The notes under the pieces were generated by a model. The model saw only the letters and a list, made by a program, of their open reading frames with translations. It made no database searches and was not told where the DNA came from. A stretch of 64,000 bases of DNA from an uncultured Bacteroidaceae bacterium. GTDB taxonomy: Bacteria > Bacteroidota > Bacteroidia > Bacteroidales > Bacteroidaceae. Positions 19,941 to 27,854 of the stretch are shown here, piece by piece (positions within the stretch are counted from its first letter, which is position 1; each line of letters begins with the position of its first letter). Made by a program: the position numbers and the translations under genes. The stretch covers positions 1-64,000 of the forward strand of contig CALULY010000012.1 in the NCBI GenBank assembly GCA_944321635.1, read 5' to 3'.

Positions 19941-19976
19941 AAAAAGAAAGGAGGCGCGACCATCGGCCGCGCCTCC
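19941..19976 (-). terminator. secDF terminator
   Basis: Stem GGAGGCGCG (19950-19958) pairs with CGCGCCTCC (19968-19976). On the minus strand it is followed by TTTCTTTTTGC, a typical U-rich tail, 35 bp past the secDF stop. Confidence 0.85.
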
Positions 19977-20010
19977 CCTGTCATGTCTGACGTGTTGTCG
20001 GAATGTATGC

Positions 20011-23000
20011 TTACTGGGCTGCCTCCTCCTCTGCTACGGGTGTAGTCACCAATTTCTTCTTGCTGAAGAAGTAGTAGGCTATCGGCGCAGCGATGAAGAT
20101 TGACGACAGCGTGCCGAATGACACACCGAGAATCATCGCGAATGCGAAGCTCCTGATGGAATCACCGCCGAGGACGAAGATGCAGAGCAGCACGATCAAA
20201 GTCGAGATAGACGTGTTCAACGTACGCGAAAGCGTCGTGTTCAACGAGTCATTGAAGAGCTTGAAGGTGTTGCGCTTGGGATAGAGCTTCAGGTACTCCC
20301 TGATGCGGTCAAAGACGACCACCTTGTCGTTGATGGAGTAACCGATGGCGGTCAGGATAGCTCCGATGAACGTCTGGTCCATCTCCATCGAGAACGGCAG
20401 CACACCCTGCAACATCGAGTAGGCTCCCAAAATCAGCGTCGTGTCAAGCACCAGCGCGATGGTTGACCCAAGGCTGAACGACAGGTCACGGAAGCGCACG
20501 AGGATGTAGATGCCTATCGCTATGAGCGAGAGGACGACCGACCAGATGGCCGAGGTCCTGACATCCGACGCGATGCTCGGGCCGACCTTTGTCGAGCTGA
20601 CGATGCTGCCGCCGGTGTGGTTCTCACGATCGACGAATGTCTCGTAGCTGATGTTCTTCGTCAACAGCTTGCCGTCGCTCAACGCGTCGTAGATGAAGTG
20701 CTCGATCTCCGCGTCTATGCCGTCGGCAGACTCGTTGATGCGGTAGTTGGTCGAGATGCGCACCGTCTTGCCGTCAGTGCCAAGGGCGAGGACCTGGATT
20801 GCCGTGCCCTCGGGCATCTCGGCACGCAGGAGGTTCTCCACCTGCTCGGGCTGGACTTTCATCTCGAATGTGACGACGTAGTTGTAACCACCCGTGAAGT
20901 CGATGCCGCCCTTCATGCCGCGCAATGAGAACGACACGATGCAGGCAACGATGACGATGCCCCAGATGGTGAACGACTTCTTCGTCGACTCCATGAACTT
21001 GAAGTGCGGTGTCCTGTGCCTGCGCGTCAGCTTGGAAGTGAACGTGAGGTTGAGCCATTTGTCCTTCTTCATCCTTGCGCTGTAAATGACACGGGTCAGG
21101 TAGACAGCTGTGAAGAATGAGATGATGATACCGATCATCAACGTCGTTGCGAAGCCCCTGATCGGGCCTGTGCCGAAGTTGAACAGGATGATTGCCGTGA
21201 TGAGCGAAGTGACGTTGGAGTCGAATATCGCCGAGAACGCGTTTTCATAACCGTCCTCCAACGCGCGCTTGACGTTCTTGCCGGCACGGAGTTCCTCCTT
21301 GGTGCGTTCATAGATCAACACGTTGGCATCGACCGCCATACCCAGCGTCAAGACCATACCGGCTATGCCCGACAGGGTCAATGCCGCCTGGAACGAGGCC
21401 AGCACGCCGACGGTGAAGAAGATGTTGAACACCAACGCGAGGTTTGCCACCATGCCTGGGATGATGCCGTACATGGCGCACATATAGAACATCAGCAGCA
21501 CGATGGCCACGACAAATGACAATATGCCTTGGTTGATGGATGCCTGGCCGAGCGACGGTCCGACGATTTCCTCGTTGACGATGTTGGTGCGGGCTGGCAT
21601 CTTACCGGACTTGAGCACGTTGGCCAAGTCTTTTGTCTCGTCTATGCTGAAACTGCCACTGATTGACGAGCGTCCTCCGGTTATCTTGTCATTGACGTTG
21701 GGGGCGGAGTAAACGTAGTCATCCAGCACGATGGCGATGCAGCGGTTGACGTTGTCGCCGGTGAGCTGCGCCCATTTGCGCGCGCCTTCGGTGTTCATCG
21801 TCATGCCGACGCACGGACGGCCGAAGTTGTCAAACTCATCCGTAGCGTCCACGACGACATCACCGTTGAGGGGTGCTTTGCCGCCACGGACATTTATGGC
21901 GTAGAGCGCATAGTATTCCTTGCCGCCCTCGACCATCTCGGGCTTGACGCTCCACTTGAGCGAGAGGTCCTTGCGCATGTTTGCCATCTCAAAGTAGCTG
22001 TCCAGCAAGTCGCGGTCCTTGCCTTCGGCATAGCCGACGACACATCCCGCATTGGCACGCGAAACGCTCATAAGCGAGAATATCGGGTTCTCACGTTTGT
22101 CCTCCTCAGTCACCTGGTTTGTGCTCGTCTCATCGCCAGCCTCGGCAAGGAGAGACTTTGCCACATCGGCAGAGGCGGTGTCAGCAGCCTCGGCAGAGAC
22201 GGCCTCTTGCGTCTCGGCTGGCTGCGCAGGCTCGGCATCTACCGCAAGCGAATCGCTTGCCGCCTGGGCCGCGAGGATGTTGCGCACTTTCTCATTGGCC
22301 GCAACAATGTCATTGTAGACCTCTGCGGGGGTGAATGTCTCCCAGAACTCCAGTGTCGCCGAGCTTGACAAGAGGTCGCGCACGCGCTGGGGTTCCTTGA
22401 TGCCGGGCAGTTCGACCATTATGCGGCCGAGACCGGTCTCAAGTTTCTGGATGTTGGGTTGCACGACACCAAAGCGGTCGATACGTGTGCGGAGCACCGT
22501 GAACGAGTTGTCGATGGCCGCGCCTACCTCCTCGCGCAGGACAGAGACGACCTGCTCGTCTGTGGAGTTCTGCATGACCTTCTCCTTCAAGCGTTGAGAG
22601 GCGAAGACCGACGCGAGCGGCGTGCCCGGGGACATGGCCTTGAATTCGTTTACGAAGATTGTGATTACGTCCTCCTGGCTGTTCTTTGCCTTCTCGTTGG
22701 CGGAGGCGAGAGCCTTCTCAAACGCCTCACCCGGGTTGTCCACGGCGAGAGCCTTGAGGACATCGGGGACTGAGACTTCGAGGATCACGTTCATGCCGCC
22801 CTTGAGGTCAAGACCGAGACCGAGTTCCCTTTCGCGGCATTGCTTCAATGTCTGCCACATCCAGACCTCCTCATTCGCCATGGAATCGAGGTAGGCCTGC
22901 TCAGCTTTCTCCATCTCCCTGCTGTCGCCACCTTTGGCCAAAGCGTATTCATGCGCTTTGTTCTCATAATGCGACGAAACAAAAGAAAAAGAAATGTAGT

Positions 23001-23058
23001 AGAGGCAGACCAATGCAAACAGAACCGCAAAGACTTTTACAAATCCATTGTTTCGCAT
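20011..23058 (-). CDS. secDF: SecDF fused protein-export membrane protein
   Basis: 1015 aa from ATG 23058, which starts directly at the first membrane segment (MRNNGFVKVFAVLFALVC); the longer upstream reading frame crosses the promoter. SecD half: periplasmic P1 region with L-D-L-K-G-G-M-N-V, then six membrane segments with G-M-A-V-D-A-N-V-L-I-Y-E-R. SecF half from about residue 715: G-I-D-F-T-G-G and a second six-helix bundle with S-I-N-D-K-V-V-V-F-D-R-I-R-E. It uses the proton-motive force to help Sec-dependent export, which feeds the many signal-peptide proteins of this window. An Ala/Glu-rich low-complexity insertion lies in the SecD periplasmic region (about residues 240-300). Monocistronic: own promoter and own terminator. 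Confidence 0.97.
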   Translation of the reverse strand: MRNNGFVKVFAVLFALVCLYYISFSFVSSHYENKAHEYALAKGGDSREMEKAEQAYLDSMANEEVWMWQTLKQCRERELGLGLDLKGGMNVILEVSVPDVLKALAVDNPGEAFEKALASANEKAKNSQEDVITIFVNEFKAMSPGTPLASVFASQRLKEKVMQNSTDEQVVSVLREEVGAAIDNSFTVLRTRIDRFGVVQPNIQKLETGLGRIMVELPGIKEPQRVRDLLSSSATLEFWETFTPAEVYNDIVAANEKVRNILAAQAASDSLAVDAEPAQPAETQEAVSAEAADTASADVAKSLLAEAGDETSTNQVTEEDKRENPIFSLMSVSRANAGCVVGYAEGKDRDLLDSYFEMANMRKDLSLKWSVKPEMVEGGKEYYALYAINVRGGKAPLNGDVVVDATDEFDNFGRPCVGMTMNTEGARKWAQLTGDNVNRCIAIVLDDYVYSAPNVNDKITGGRSSISGSFSIDETKDLANVLKSGKMPARTNIVNEEIVGPSLGQASINQGILSFVVAIVLLMFYMCAMYGIIPGMVANLALVFNIFFTVGVLASFQAALTLSGIAGMVLTLGMAVDANVLIYERTKEELRAGKNVKRALEDGYENAFSAIFDSNVTSLITAIILFNFGTGPIRGFATTLMIGIIISFFTAVYLTRVIYSARMKKDKWLNLTFTSKLTRRHRTPHFKFMESTKKSFTIWGIVIVACIVSFSLRGMKGGIDFTGGYNYVVTFEMKVQPEQVENLLRAEMPEGTAIQVLALGTDGKTVRISTNYRINESADGIDAEIEHFIYDALSDGKLLTKNISYETFVDRENHTGGSIVSSTKVGPSIASDVRTSAIWSVVLSLIAIGIYILVRFRDLSFSLGSTIALVLDTTLILGAYSMLQGVLPFSMEMDQTFIGAILTAIGYSINDKVVVFDRIREYLKLYPKRNTFKLFNDSLNTTLSRTLNTSISTLIVLLCIFVLGGDSIRSFAFAMILGVSFGTLSSIFIAAPIAYYFFSKKKLVTTPVAEEEAAQ

Positions 23059-23110
23059 TTCTTTTAAATAATTATTTGTTGTTGTTAATAATAATACAGT
23101 TTTAGGCGTG

Positions 23111-23142
23111 CAAATATAGTTTATTTCCCAACTAACGGCAAA
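23111..23142 (-). promoter_or_regulatory. Bacteroidetes-type promoter of secDF
   Basis: On the minus strand, TTTG (23142-23139), 20 bp, then TATATTTG (23118-23111) matches the Bacteroidetes consensus TTTG-N19-21-TAnnTTTG. It lies about 53 bp upstream of the chosen start and so supports it. Confidence 0.85.
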
Positions 23143-23197
23143 AGACCCTTGATTTATTTTGCCACGCCCCCACGGCCATAAGCCTATGACTGGCAAC

Positions 23198-23244
23198 AAC
23201 AAAAGGCATCCGCCCCGTGCGTCGGACAGTGACGCGCGGGGCGG
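23198..23244 (-). terminator. terminator after the PepSY-like gene
   Basis: A 14-bp stem (23210-23223 with 23231-23244, one G-T wobble) and a 7-nt loop are followed on the minus strand by GGATGCCTTTTGTTGTTG. It lies about 53 bp past the stop of the 23297 gene. Confidence 0.65.
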
Positions 23245-23296
23245 TGAGAGCACCTGCCTGCGGGGCGCATGGCCTGCCGCCGGCAATGGGCCTGTG

Positions 23297-23737
23297 TCAA
23301 TCCATGTCGATGTCGAGCAGCTGGAATTGCAGGGTGAAGGTCAACTCGACGCGGTTGGCCAGCTTGACTTCATACTCGCGGTCGTCCTTCTCGATCTGGA
23401 GCACTGCGACGCCGGGATAGTTTGTCTTGATGTAGTTTGCTATCTGCTGGGGAACGACAGCCGCCGGCACGGACGAATACTTGCAATTGACTTCCTTCCA
23501 GTTGCCGCTGCGGTCAAACTCAAGTTTGTTGCCGTCGGTGAAGATAACGTCATAGCTGAGCTCAAAGAAGCCTGTCTCCTTCTTGGCCAAAGCCACCTTT
23601 TTGTCCTTGAAATGGGTGGTGATGAACGTTTGCGCGCTTGCGGGAAGCTCTGACACCGTTATAGGCACATCATTGTCCGCCTTGACAAATGAAACACACA
23701 CGAACATTGCCATCAAAACTACTGCTAACTTTTTCAT
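23297..23737 (-). CDS. PepSY-like (DUF2874-type) periplasmic protein
   Basis: 146 aa with signal peptide MKKLAVVLMAMFVCVSFVKA. Two repeats of about 60 residues of PepSY-like type follow. The first has L-P-x-x-A-Q-T-F-I-x-x-H-F and Y-D-V-I-F-T-D-G-x-K-L-E-F-D-x-x-G-N-W; the second V-P-x-x-I-A-N-Y-I-K-T-N-Y-P and Y-E-V-K-L-A-N. Proteins of this type often sit next to two-component systems in Bacteroidetes, and here the sensor kinase gene ends 100 bp upstream. The space between holds 11-bp-period direct repeats suited to an OmpR-type regulator. The role is probably a periplasmic sensor accessory or stress protein, by inference. Confidence 0.85.
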   Translation of the reverse strand: MKKLAVVLMAMFVCVSFVKADNDVPITVSELPASAQTFITTHFKDKKVALAKKETGFFELSYDVIFTDGNKLEFDRSGNWKEVNCKYSSVPAAVVPQQIANYIKTNYPGVAVLQIEKDDREYEVKLANRVELTFTLQFQLLDIDMD

Positions 23738-23777
23738 AATCTCTGTTGTTTAAAGGGTTTGACAATAATTTCTGTGA

Positions 23778-23812
23778 CAAAGATTATGCGCGAATCTGAA
23801 AACAATCTGAAA
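23778..23812 (-). promoter_or_regulatory. candidate response-regulator site over the promoter of the PepSY-like gene
   Basis: The 9-mer AATCTGAAA occurs at 23793 and again at 23804 on the plus strand (minus strand TTTCAGATT twice), so the repeat period is 11 bp. This is the geometry of OmpR/PhoB-family sites. On the minus strand it lies just upstream of a -7-like element TAATCTTTG (23786-23778) and takes the place of the -33 box, as an activator site would. It sits 40-75 bp upstream of the 23737 start. Confidence 0.55.
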
Positions 23813-23836
23813 TCGTGCGCCGCCCTGCAAAAAATG

Positions 23837-25114
23837 TCACCGCCCGCACGACACGGTGAAGACGTGCATCCCGTCAGACCAGCCGTAGGACAGCTCCAGG
23901 CCGAACTCCTTGCAAATCGTCGAGCAGATGGCGAGGCCGAGCCCCGTCGAGCCCTCCTTCTTTGAACCTTGGTAGAAGCGTTCAAAGATCTTCCCGTCGT
24001 CGAGCCGCCCACCCTCGGCCGTGTTGGCCACACGCAACGACCCGCAGCCGACGGTGACGGCTATGCTGCCTCCCTCGGGAGTGTGTACAAAGGCGTTCTT
24101 GACCAGATTGGACACCAATGTCTCGGCCAGCGTGGGGTTGATGTCGATGACACAAGCATCAGATGTCTCGACCGTGACGGACAGGTGCTTGTAGGAATAT
24201 ATCTCCTTGAAACTCTCGACATAACGCATGGCTATCGCCCCGGCATCGACCTCTGCGGCATCAGAGAACTGGCCGTTGTCGATCCTCGACAGCATCAACA
24301 GCGAGCGGTTGAGGCGTGAGATGTGCTGCAACGTCGTGTGGACCTCGCCCAAGCCCCGCATCGTCTCCTCGGAAAGGCCGTCGCCGCCCATCATCATCTC
24401 TATGCGGTTGAGGCAGATGGCCACGGGGGTCTGTATCTCGTGTGAGGCGTTGCTGATGAAAGCTTTCTGCTGGCGGTTGTAGGACTCGTGACGCTCGGCG
24501 TTCTTGACGGCTGCCTCGTTGAGCTTTTGGAACTCCGTCACCGACGTCTCGTTGACCAGAGGGGCGTTGTCCTTGCCGACCTTGTAGCCGTCAAGCCAGT
24601 CGAGCAGGACGTAGAGCGGCTTGAGGCTGCGGTAGAAGACGACCGTGTTGACCGCCACCACCGTGAGGAACAGGATGATATAAAGGAAGACGACCCAGTA
24701 GAACACCTGCCTGATCAAGTCTTCCTTGTCTATGCTCGGCGTCGCCACCGTGAGCAGGAAATGCTGCCCCATGTCGTTGACGAAGACTGTCCGCAGGATG
24801 CGGGCCGGCTCCTCCTCGCCTTTCTCGATGATGTAGACCATCGAGTCCGAATAGGCTATCTGCGGCATCGACAAGGCCACGGCCTCATCGATGGGGGTCA
24901 GGTAGTACTGGTTGTTTGACCCGTTGGAAATCGACGGCAGGTCGTCGCCCCCGAGCGCGCGGCGTATGATGCCGTCCGAGTAGTCCTCAAGGCTGTCGTC
25001 GGTCTCATCGACCACTTCGGCTATCATGGCGTGGTAGAAAAGCATCCCCCACAGCGTCATGACGGGGAAAAGGATGAGCAGCGTGCGCAGCACCATGCGG
25101 TAGACGAGTCTCAT
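23837..25114 (-). CDS. sensor histidine kinase
   Basis: 425 aa, inner membrane. A first transmembrane segment (about 7-32), a periplasmic sensor region (about 33-140) and a second transmembrane segment (about 143-168) precede the kinase core. The H-box is S-N-A-S-H-E-I-Q-T-P (His near 226), the N-box L-V-S-N-L-V-K-N-A, then a divergent G1 region and G2 G-S-T-G-L-G-L-A-I. The gene begins 9 bp after the response regulator stop, so the two form one transcription unit. The signal is unknown; the downstream PepSY-like gene is the obvious regulatory target. Confidence 0.95.
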   Translation of the reverse strand: MRLVYRMVLRTLLILFPVMTLWGMLFYHAMIAEVVDETDDSLEDYSDGIIRRALGGDDLPSISNGSNNQYYLTPIDEAVALSMPQIAYSDSMVYIIEKGEEEPARILRTVFVNDMGQHFLLTVATPSIDKEDLIRQVFYWVVFLYIILFLTVVAVNTVVFYRSLKPLYVLLDWLDGYKVGKDNAPLVNETSVTEFQKLNEAAVKNAERHESYNRQQKAFISNASHEIQTPVAICLNRIEMMMGGDGLSEETMRGLGEVHTTLQHISRLNRSLLMLSRIDNGQFSDAAEVDAGAIAMRYVESFKEIYSYKHLSVTVETSDACVIDINPTLAETLVSNLVKNAFVHTPEGGSIAVTVGCGSLRVANTAEGGRLDDGKIFERFYQGSKKEGSTGLGLAICSTICKEFGLELSYGWSDGMHVFTVSCGR

Positions 25115-25123
25115 AGGCGGCGT

Positions 25124-25801
25124 TCAGAGTTTGGTCATCTTGTAGCCGATGCCGTAGACGGCCTTTATCTCAACGTCAGCCCCGGCATCTTTCATCTTCT
25201 TGCGCAGGTTCTTCATCTGCGCATAGAGGAAGTCGAAGTTGTCAACCTGGTCTATGTGGTCGCCCCACACCGCTTCCGCGAGCATCTGTTTGTCAACCAG
25301 ATGCCCAGGGCGAGCCATGAAGTAGGCCAGTATGTCAAACTCCTTGCGGTTGAGCTCCAACTCCTGCCCGGCGACGGCCGCCCATGCCCGCTCGGGCTTG
25401 AGTTCCACGTTGCCGAGGGTCAGGGACATCTCCCCCTTGTGTTCCTTGCGGCGCACGACGCTCCGCACGCGGGCGATGAGTTCGGCGATGTGGAACGGCT
25501 TGGCAAGGTAGTCGTCCGCCCCCTTGTCAAGGCCCGACACCTTGTCATCGAGCGAGTCCTTGGCGGAGATTATGATGACGTTTTCGCCCTTGCCTATCTG
25601 TTTGATATGGTCGAGCAGGTCCATGCCGCTGCCGTCGGGGAGCATTATGTCCAACAGCACGCAGTCGTATGTGTAGTCCTCGACCTTCAGCACCGCTTTG
25701 GCGTAGGTCGGGGCTGTCTCCACCACCATCCCCTCGCCCTCCAACGCTTCGCGGATGATTTGACGCAGGGACTTGTCGTCCTCGACTACCAGTATCTTCA
25801 T
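25124..25801 (-). CDS. OmpR-family response regulator
   Basis: 225 aa. The receiver domain (1-118) shows the acidic pair E-D-D, the phospho-acceptor Asp in L-L-D-I-M-L-P-D-G (about residue 51), and K-P-F with the switch lysine near 101. The C-terminal winged-helix domain (about 130-225) carries L-N-R-K-E-F-D-I-L and ends Y-G-I-G-Y-K-M. Cognate of the kinase 9 bp downstream; upstream is a YjbQ-family gene with a 20-bp gap. An 11-bp-period direct repeat at 23793-23812 is a candidate target. Confidence 0.95.
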   Translation of the reverse strand: MKILVVEDDKSLRQIIREALEGEGMVVETAPTYAKAVLKVEDYTYDCVLLDIMLPDGSGMDLLDHIKQIGKGENVIIISAKDSLDDKVSGLDKGADDYLAKPFHIAELIARVRSVVRRKEHKGEMSLTLGNVELKPERAWAAVAGQELELNRKEFDILAYFMARPGHLVDKQMLAEAVWGDHIDQVDNFDFLYAQMKNLRKKMKDAGADVEIKAVYGIGYKMTKL

Positions 25802-25821
25802 GTCAACATCCTATTGTATTC

Positions 25822-26232
25822 TCACGAGACAATCGTCGCCACGACCCTCCGCGCCCCGCCGTTGTCGCGGAACTCGCAGAGGTATATGCCCTGCCACGTC
25901 CCGAGGTTGAGCCGCCCGCCGGTTATCGGGATCGTCACCCCCGCCCCCGTCAGCACGGACAAGGCGTGCGACGGCATGTCATCATCGCCCTCGTCGGTGT
26001 GGGTGTAGTACGGTTGGCGTTCCGGCACGAGACGCTCGCAGATGCAGCGCAGGTCATGCCGCACGGCAGGGTCGGCATTCTCATTGATTGCCAACGCCGC
26101 GCTCGTGTGCTGGATGAAGAGGTGCAGCAGCCCGGTCTCGGGCAGTTCGGGCAGATGAGCCATGACTTCCCGTGTGACGAGGTGGAAACCGCGAGGGCGC
26201 GGCGTGAGTGTGAATGTGACCTGCGCCGTCAT
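25822..26232 (-). CDS. YjbQ/UPF0047 family protein
   Basis: 136 aa from ATG 26232; the longer frame begins inside the upstream gene. Family landmarks are F-I-Q-H-T-S-A-A-L-A-I-N-E-N-A-D, then Y-x-H-T-D-E-G-D-D-D-M-P-S-H, L-G-T-W-Q-G-I-Y-L-C-E-F-R and the C-terminal A-T-I-V. These conserved His and acidic residues form the family's metal site. Members have been linked to weak thiamine-phosphate synthase activity, but the physiological role is unclear. Its start overlaps the stop of the 79-residue membrane protein by 4 bp (ATGA). Confidence 0.93.
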   Translation of the reverse strand: MTAQVTFTLTPRPRGFHLVTREVMAHLPELPETGLLHLFIQHTSAALAINENADPAVRHDLRCICERLVPERQPYYTHTDEGDDDMPSHALSVLTGAGVTIPITGGRLNLGTWQGIYLCEFRDNGGARRVVATIVS

Positions 26233-26468
26233 CGCCCGTCCCCTCCCCTTGTCGTTGCATCGTCGTTGCGGCGACGCCACTCCTCCATCTTCCTCTTATG
26301 CCTCTGGTGAACCCATGCCACGATTGCGGCGACCACCAATCCGCTCAAGAACGAATTGGCCCACTGCCCACGGCTCACACTGTCGTAGAGCAGGTAATAG
26401 GTCAGCGCGTTGACACCGCCGCACACCACGGTTATCGCCAGATAGACAAACAAATCCTTTGCTCCCAT
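26229..26468 (-). CDS. small two-helix membrane protein (79 aa)
   Basis: Start at ATG 26468, about 20 bp below a strong -7 element; the longer upstream frame is rejected for that reason. Helix 1 is about residues 6-24, a short loop ends near 35, helix 2 is about 37-52, then a strongly basic tail H-K-R-K-M-E-E-W-R-R-R. The layout, and an aromatic-Y-L-L motif at the end of helix 1, are shared with the two small proteins at 28836 and 29044. Function unknown. It heads the YjbQ/response regulator/kinase run. Confidence 0.75.
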   Translation of the reverse strand: MGAKDLFVYLAITVVCGGVNALTYYLLYDSVSRGQWANSFLSGLVVAAIVAWVHQRHKRKMEEWRRRNDDATTRGGDGR

Positions 26469-26487
26469 CTCTTCGTTGTTAGTGTGC

Positions 26488-26495
26488 CAAAGATA
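26488..26495 (-). promoter_or_regulatory. -7 element of the 26468 gene
   Basis: Minus strand TATCTTTG matches TAnnTTTG. A TTGT lies 19 bp upstream in place of TTTG. The distance to ATG 26468 supports that start. Confidence 0.6.
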
Positions 26496-26539
26496 GGGAT
26501 TGGGGGCGTAACAAACAAGAGAGCACCGGCGGCACGCAC

Positions 26540-26584
26540 CTTGCCGCCACTTGCCCGCAGCGCAAAAGAGCCGTGGGCGGCAAG
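26540..26584. repeat. inverted repeat between the methyltransferase and the 26468 gene
   Basis: CTTGCCGCC (26540-26548) and GGCGGCAAG (26576-26584) are exact inverted copies around 27 bases. There is no T-run on either side, so it is a weak terminator candidate for the methyltransferase. Confidence 0.5.
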
Positions 26585-26590
26585 CGAAAT

Positions 26591-26665
26591 CATCCGACCT
26601 TCCCGCCCAAATCATTTAATGCAACGGGCGGAATCATTGCATGATTTTGGCGGTAGGGGAGTATG
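26591..26665 (+). repeat. 22-bp-period CAT-N3-ATG array, locus 2 (RM-distal copy A)
   Basis: Cores at 26591 (CATccgACC), 26613 (CATttaATG) and 26635 (CATtgcATG), plus a half-core gggagtATG at 26657 in the same register. Bases 26589-26654 match 28673-28738 at 64 of 66 positions. The methyltransferase stop codon and last codons lie inside it. Confidence 0.85.
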
Positions 26666-27854
26666 TCTCCAACCGTTTGGGCGTAGTGACATTTTTAAAC
26701 GTTGCCTGCTGTAATTGATTGGGGAACACTTTATCAAACAAGGATTTGGCAATCACGTTTGCAAGCCTAACCGGAACAGCGTTGCCCAATTGACGCATCG
26801 CCTCACTCCATGAACCCGAGATGTGATAGTCATCAGGAAAGGTCTGTATCCTCTTGGCTTCCAATATGGTGTAGTATCTCACTTTGCCATCAGGATATTT
26901 AATCATGTTTTCACCTCCAGGTACGCCGTGATTGCCAGCTTTGATTGTTTTTGATGGTTGGTCTATTTCGCTGCCTGTGTGTCCCGCATATTCTTTTGCC
27001 CCTTTGCGTAGCAAATGCTCGTCATCAGCGCATCCATGCTCGTGCGGGCAAGGAAGCCCTTGCAACGCGTCACGGACTGTGACCCATGGAGTTTCTTCGG
27101 GAGGAAAGATTCCATACCGTCTTTTCAACTGGGTCTCCTGTGCTTGTGCTTGCGACATTTCCGATTGCGAGGGCGAGATGTTGTGCCTTTCCCAATAATT
27201 GCCAGTGACATACTTTTCCCACAACAAGGCATCTTCAGAATGTGTCACTTTGGGAAAATCCCATGATATGTCCAAATCCCCTCTTATGCCGACTATGACC
27301 ACACGTTCCCTCTTTTGTGGAACGCCGTAGTCGGCGGCGTTGAGTAATTTGAATTTAACATTATATTTGAGCCCTTCAAAATCTCCACTCGCGTGTATGC
27401 GACCCAATGCTGCTGCATTAGTTCTCCAATCTTGGTCTTTTGCCAAAATTTGCGGGTAGGTCAATTGTAATATGATGTAATTGAAATATTCTGCAAAAGA
27501 TTGCCTGAGCAATCCCTTGACGTTCTCAAACATGAACGCCTTAGGCATAAGCTGCCTGATGGCTGAGATTGCGTGCGGAAACATATCTCTTTTATCCTCA
27601 TTGCCTTTTGACTTTCCGCCGATGGAAAAAGGTTGGCATGGAGGTCCTCCAGCTATAAAGTCTATGTTGTGGAATTGCGAGAATTGCACGTCACGAATAT
27701 CAGACTCGAAGACTATCTCAGAGGGGTAGTTCCTGCGCAAAGTCTTGCAAGCGTCGCTGTTCCATTCGACGAATGCTCTATGACGTGCTCCAGCCATCTC
27801 AATGCCTTTGGCCAATCCGCCTGCTCCAGAGAATAGTTCCAGACTGTTTATCAT
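26634..27854 (-). CDS. C5-cytosine DNA methyltransferase of the RM pair
   Basis: 406 aa. Ordered m5C motifs are visible: motif I L-E-L-F-S-G-A-G-G-L; motif IV with the catalytic Cys in G-G-P-P-C-Q-P-F-S (about residue 76); motif VI E-N-V-K-G; motif VIII Q-K-R-E-R-V; and motifs IX-X R-Q-L-G-N-A-V-P. It should methylate the pair's site at C5. ATGA overlap with the endonuclease gene upstream gives an R-then-M operon. The last residues A-K-I-M-Q and the stop are read from the repeat array. The DNA is clearly more AT-rich than the flanking genes, suggesting acquisition by transfer. If the pair follows Eco29kI the site would be CCGCGG, by inference. Confidence 0.95.
   Translation of the reverse strand: MINSLELFSGAGGLAKGIEMAGARHRAFVEWNSDACKTLRRNYPSEIVFESDIRDVQFSQFHNIDFIAGGPPCQPFSIGGKSKGNEDKRDMFPHAISAIRQLMPKAFMFENVKGLLRQSFAEYFNYIILQLTYPQILAKDQDWRTNAAALGRIHASGDFEGLKYNVKFKLLNAADYGVPQKRERVVIVGIRGDLDISWDFPKVTHSEDALLWEKYVTGNYWERHNISPSQSEMSQAQAQETQLKRRYGIFPPEETPWVTVRDALQGLPCPHEHGCADDEHLLRKGAKEYAGHTGSEIDQPSKTIKAGNHGVPGGENMIKYPDGKVRYYTILEAKRIQTFPDDYHISGSWSEAMRQLGNAVPVRLANVIAKSLFDKVFPNQLQQATFKNVTTPKRLETYSPTAKIMQ

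Larger units (their letters stand above)
19615..20010. other. 396-bp intergenic region upstream of the T9SS operon
   Basis: AT-rich from 19615 to about 19800, with several TTTG and ATTTAAAT stretches on the minus strand but no convincing TTTG-N19-TAnnTTTG promoter. A 22-bp-period array lies at 19836-19910 and the secDF terminator at 19941-19976. There is no credible gene. Confidence 0.6.

Noticed and set aside
23059-23286. N-terminal extension of SecDF
   Set aside because: Crosses a strong promoter (23111-23142); ATG 23058 starts directly at the first membrane helix.
25031-26008. 325-codon plus-strand open frame
   Set aside because: Complement of the response regulator and parts of the kinase and YjbQ genes, which carry all the expected motifs.
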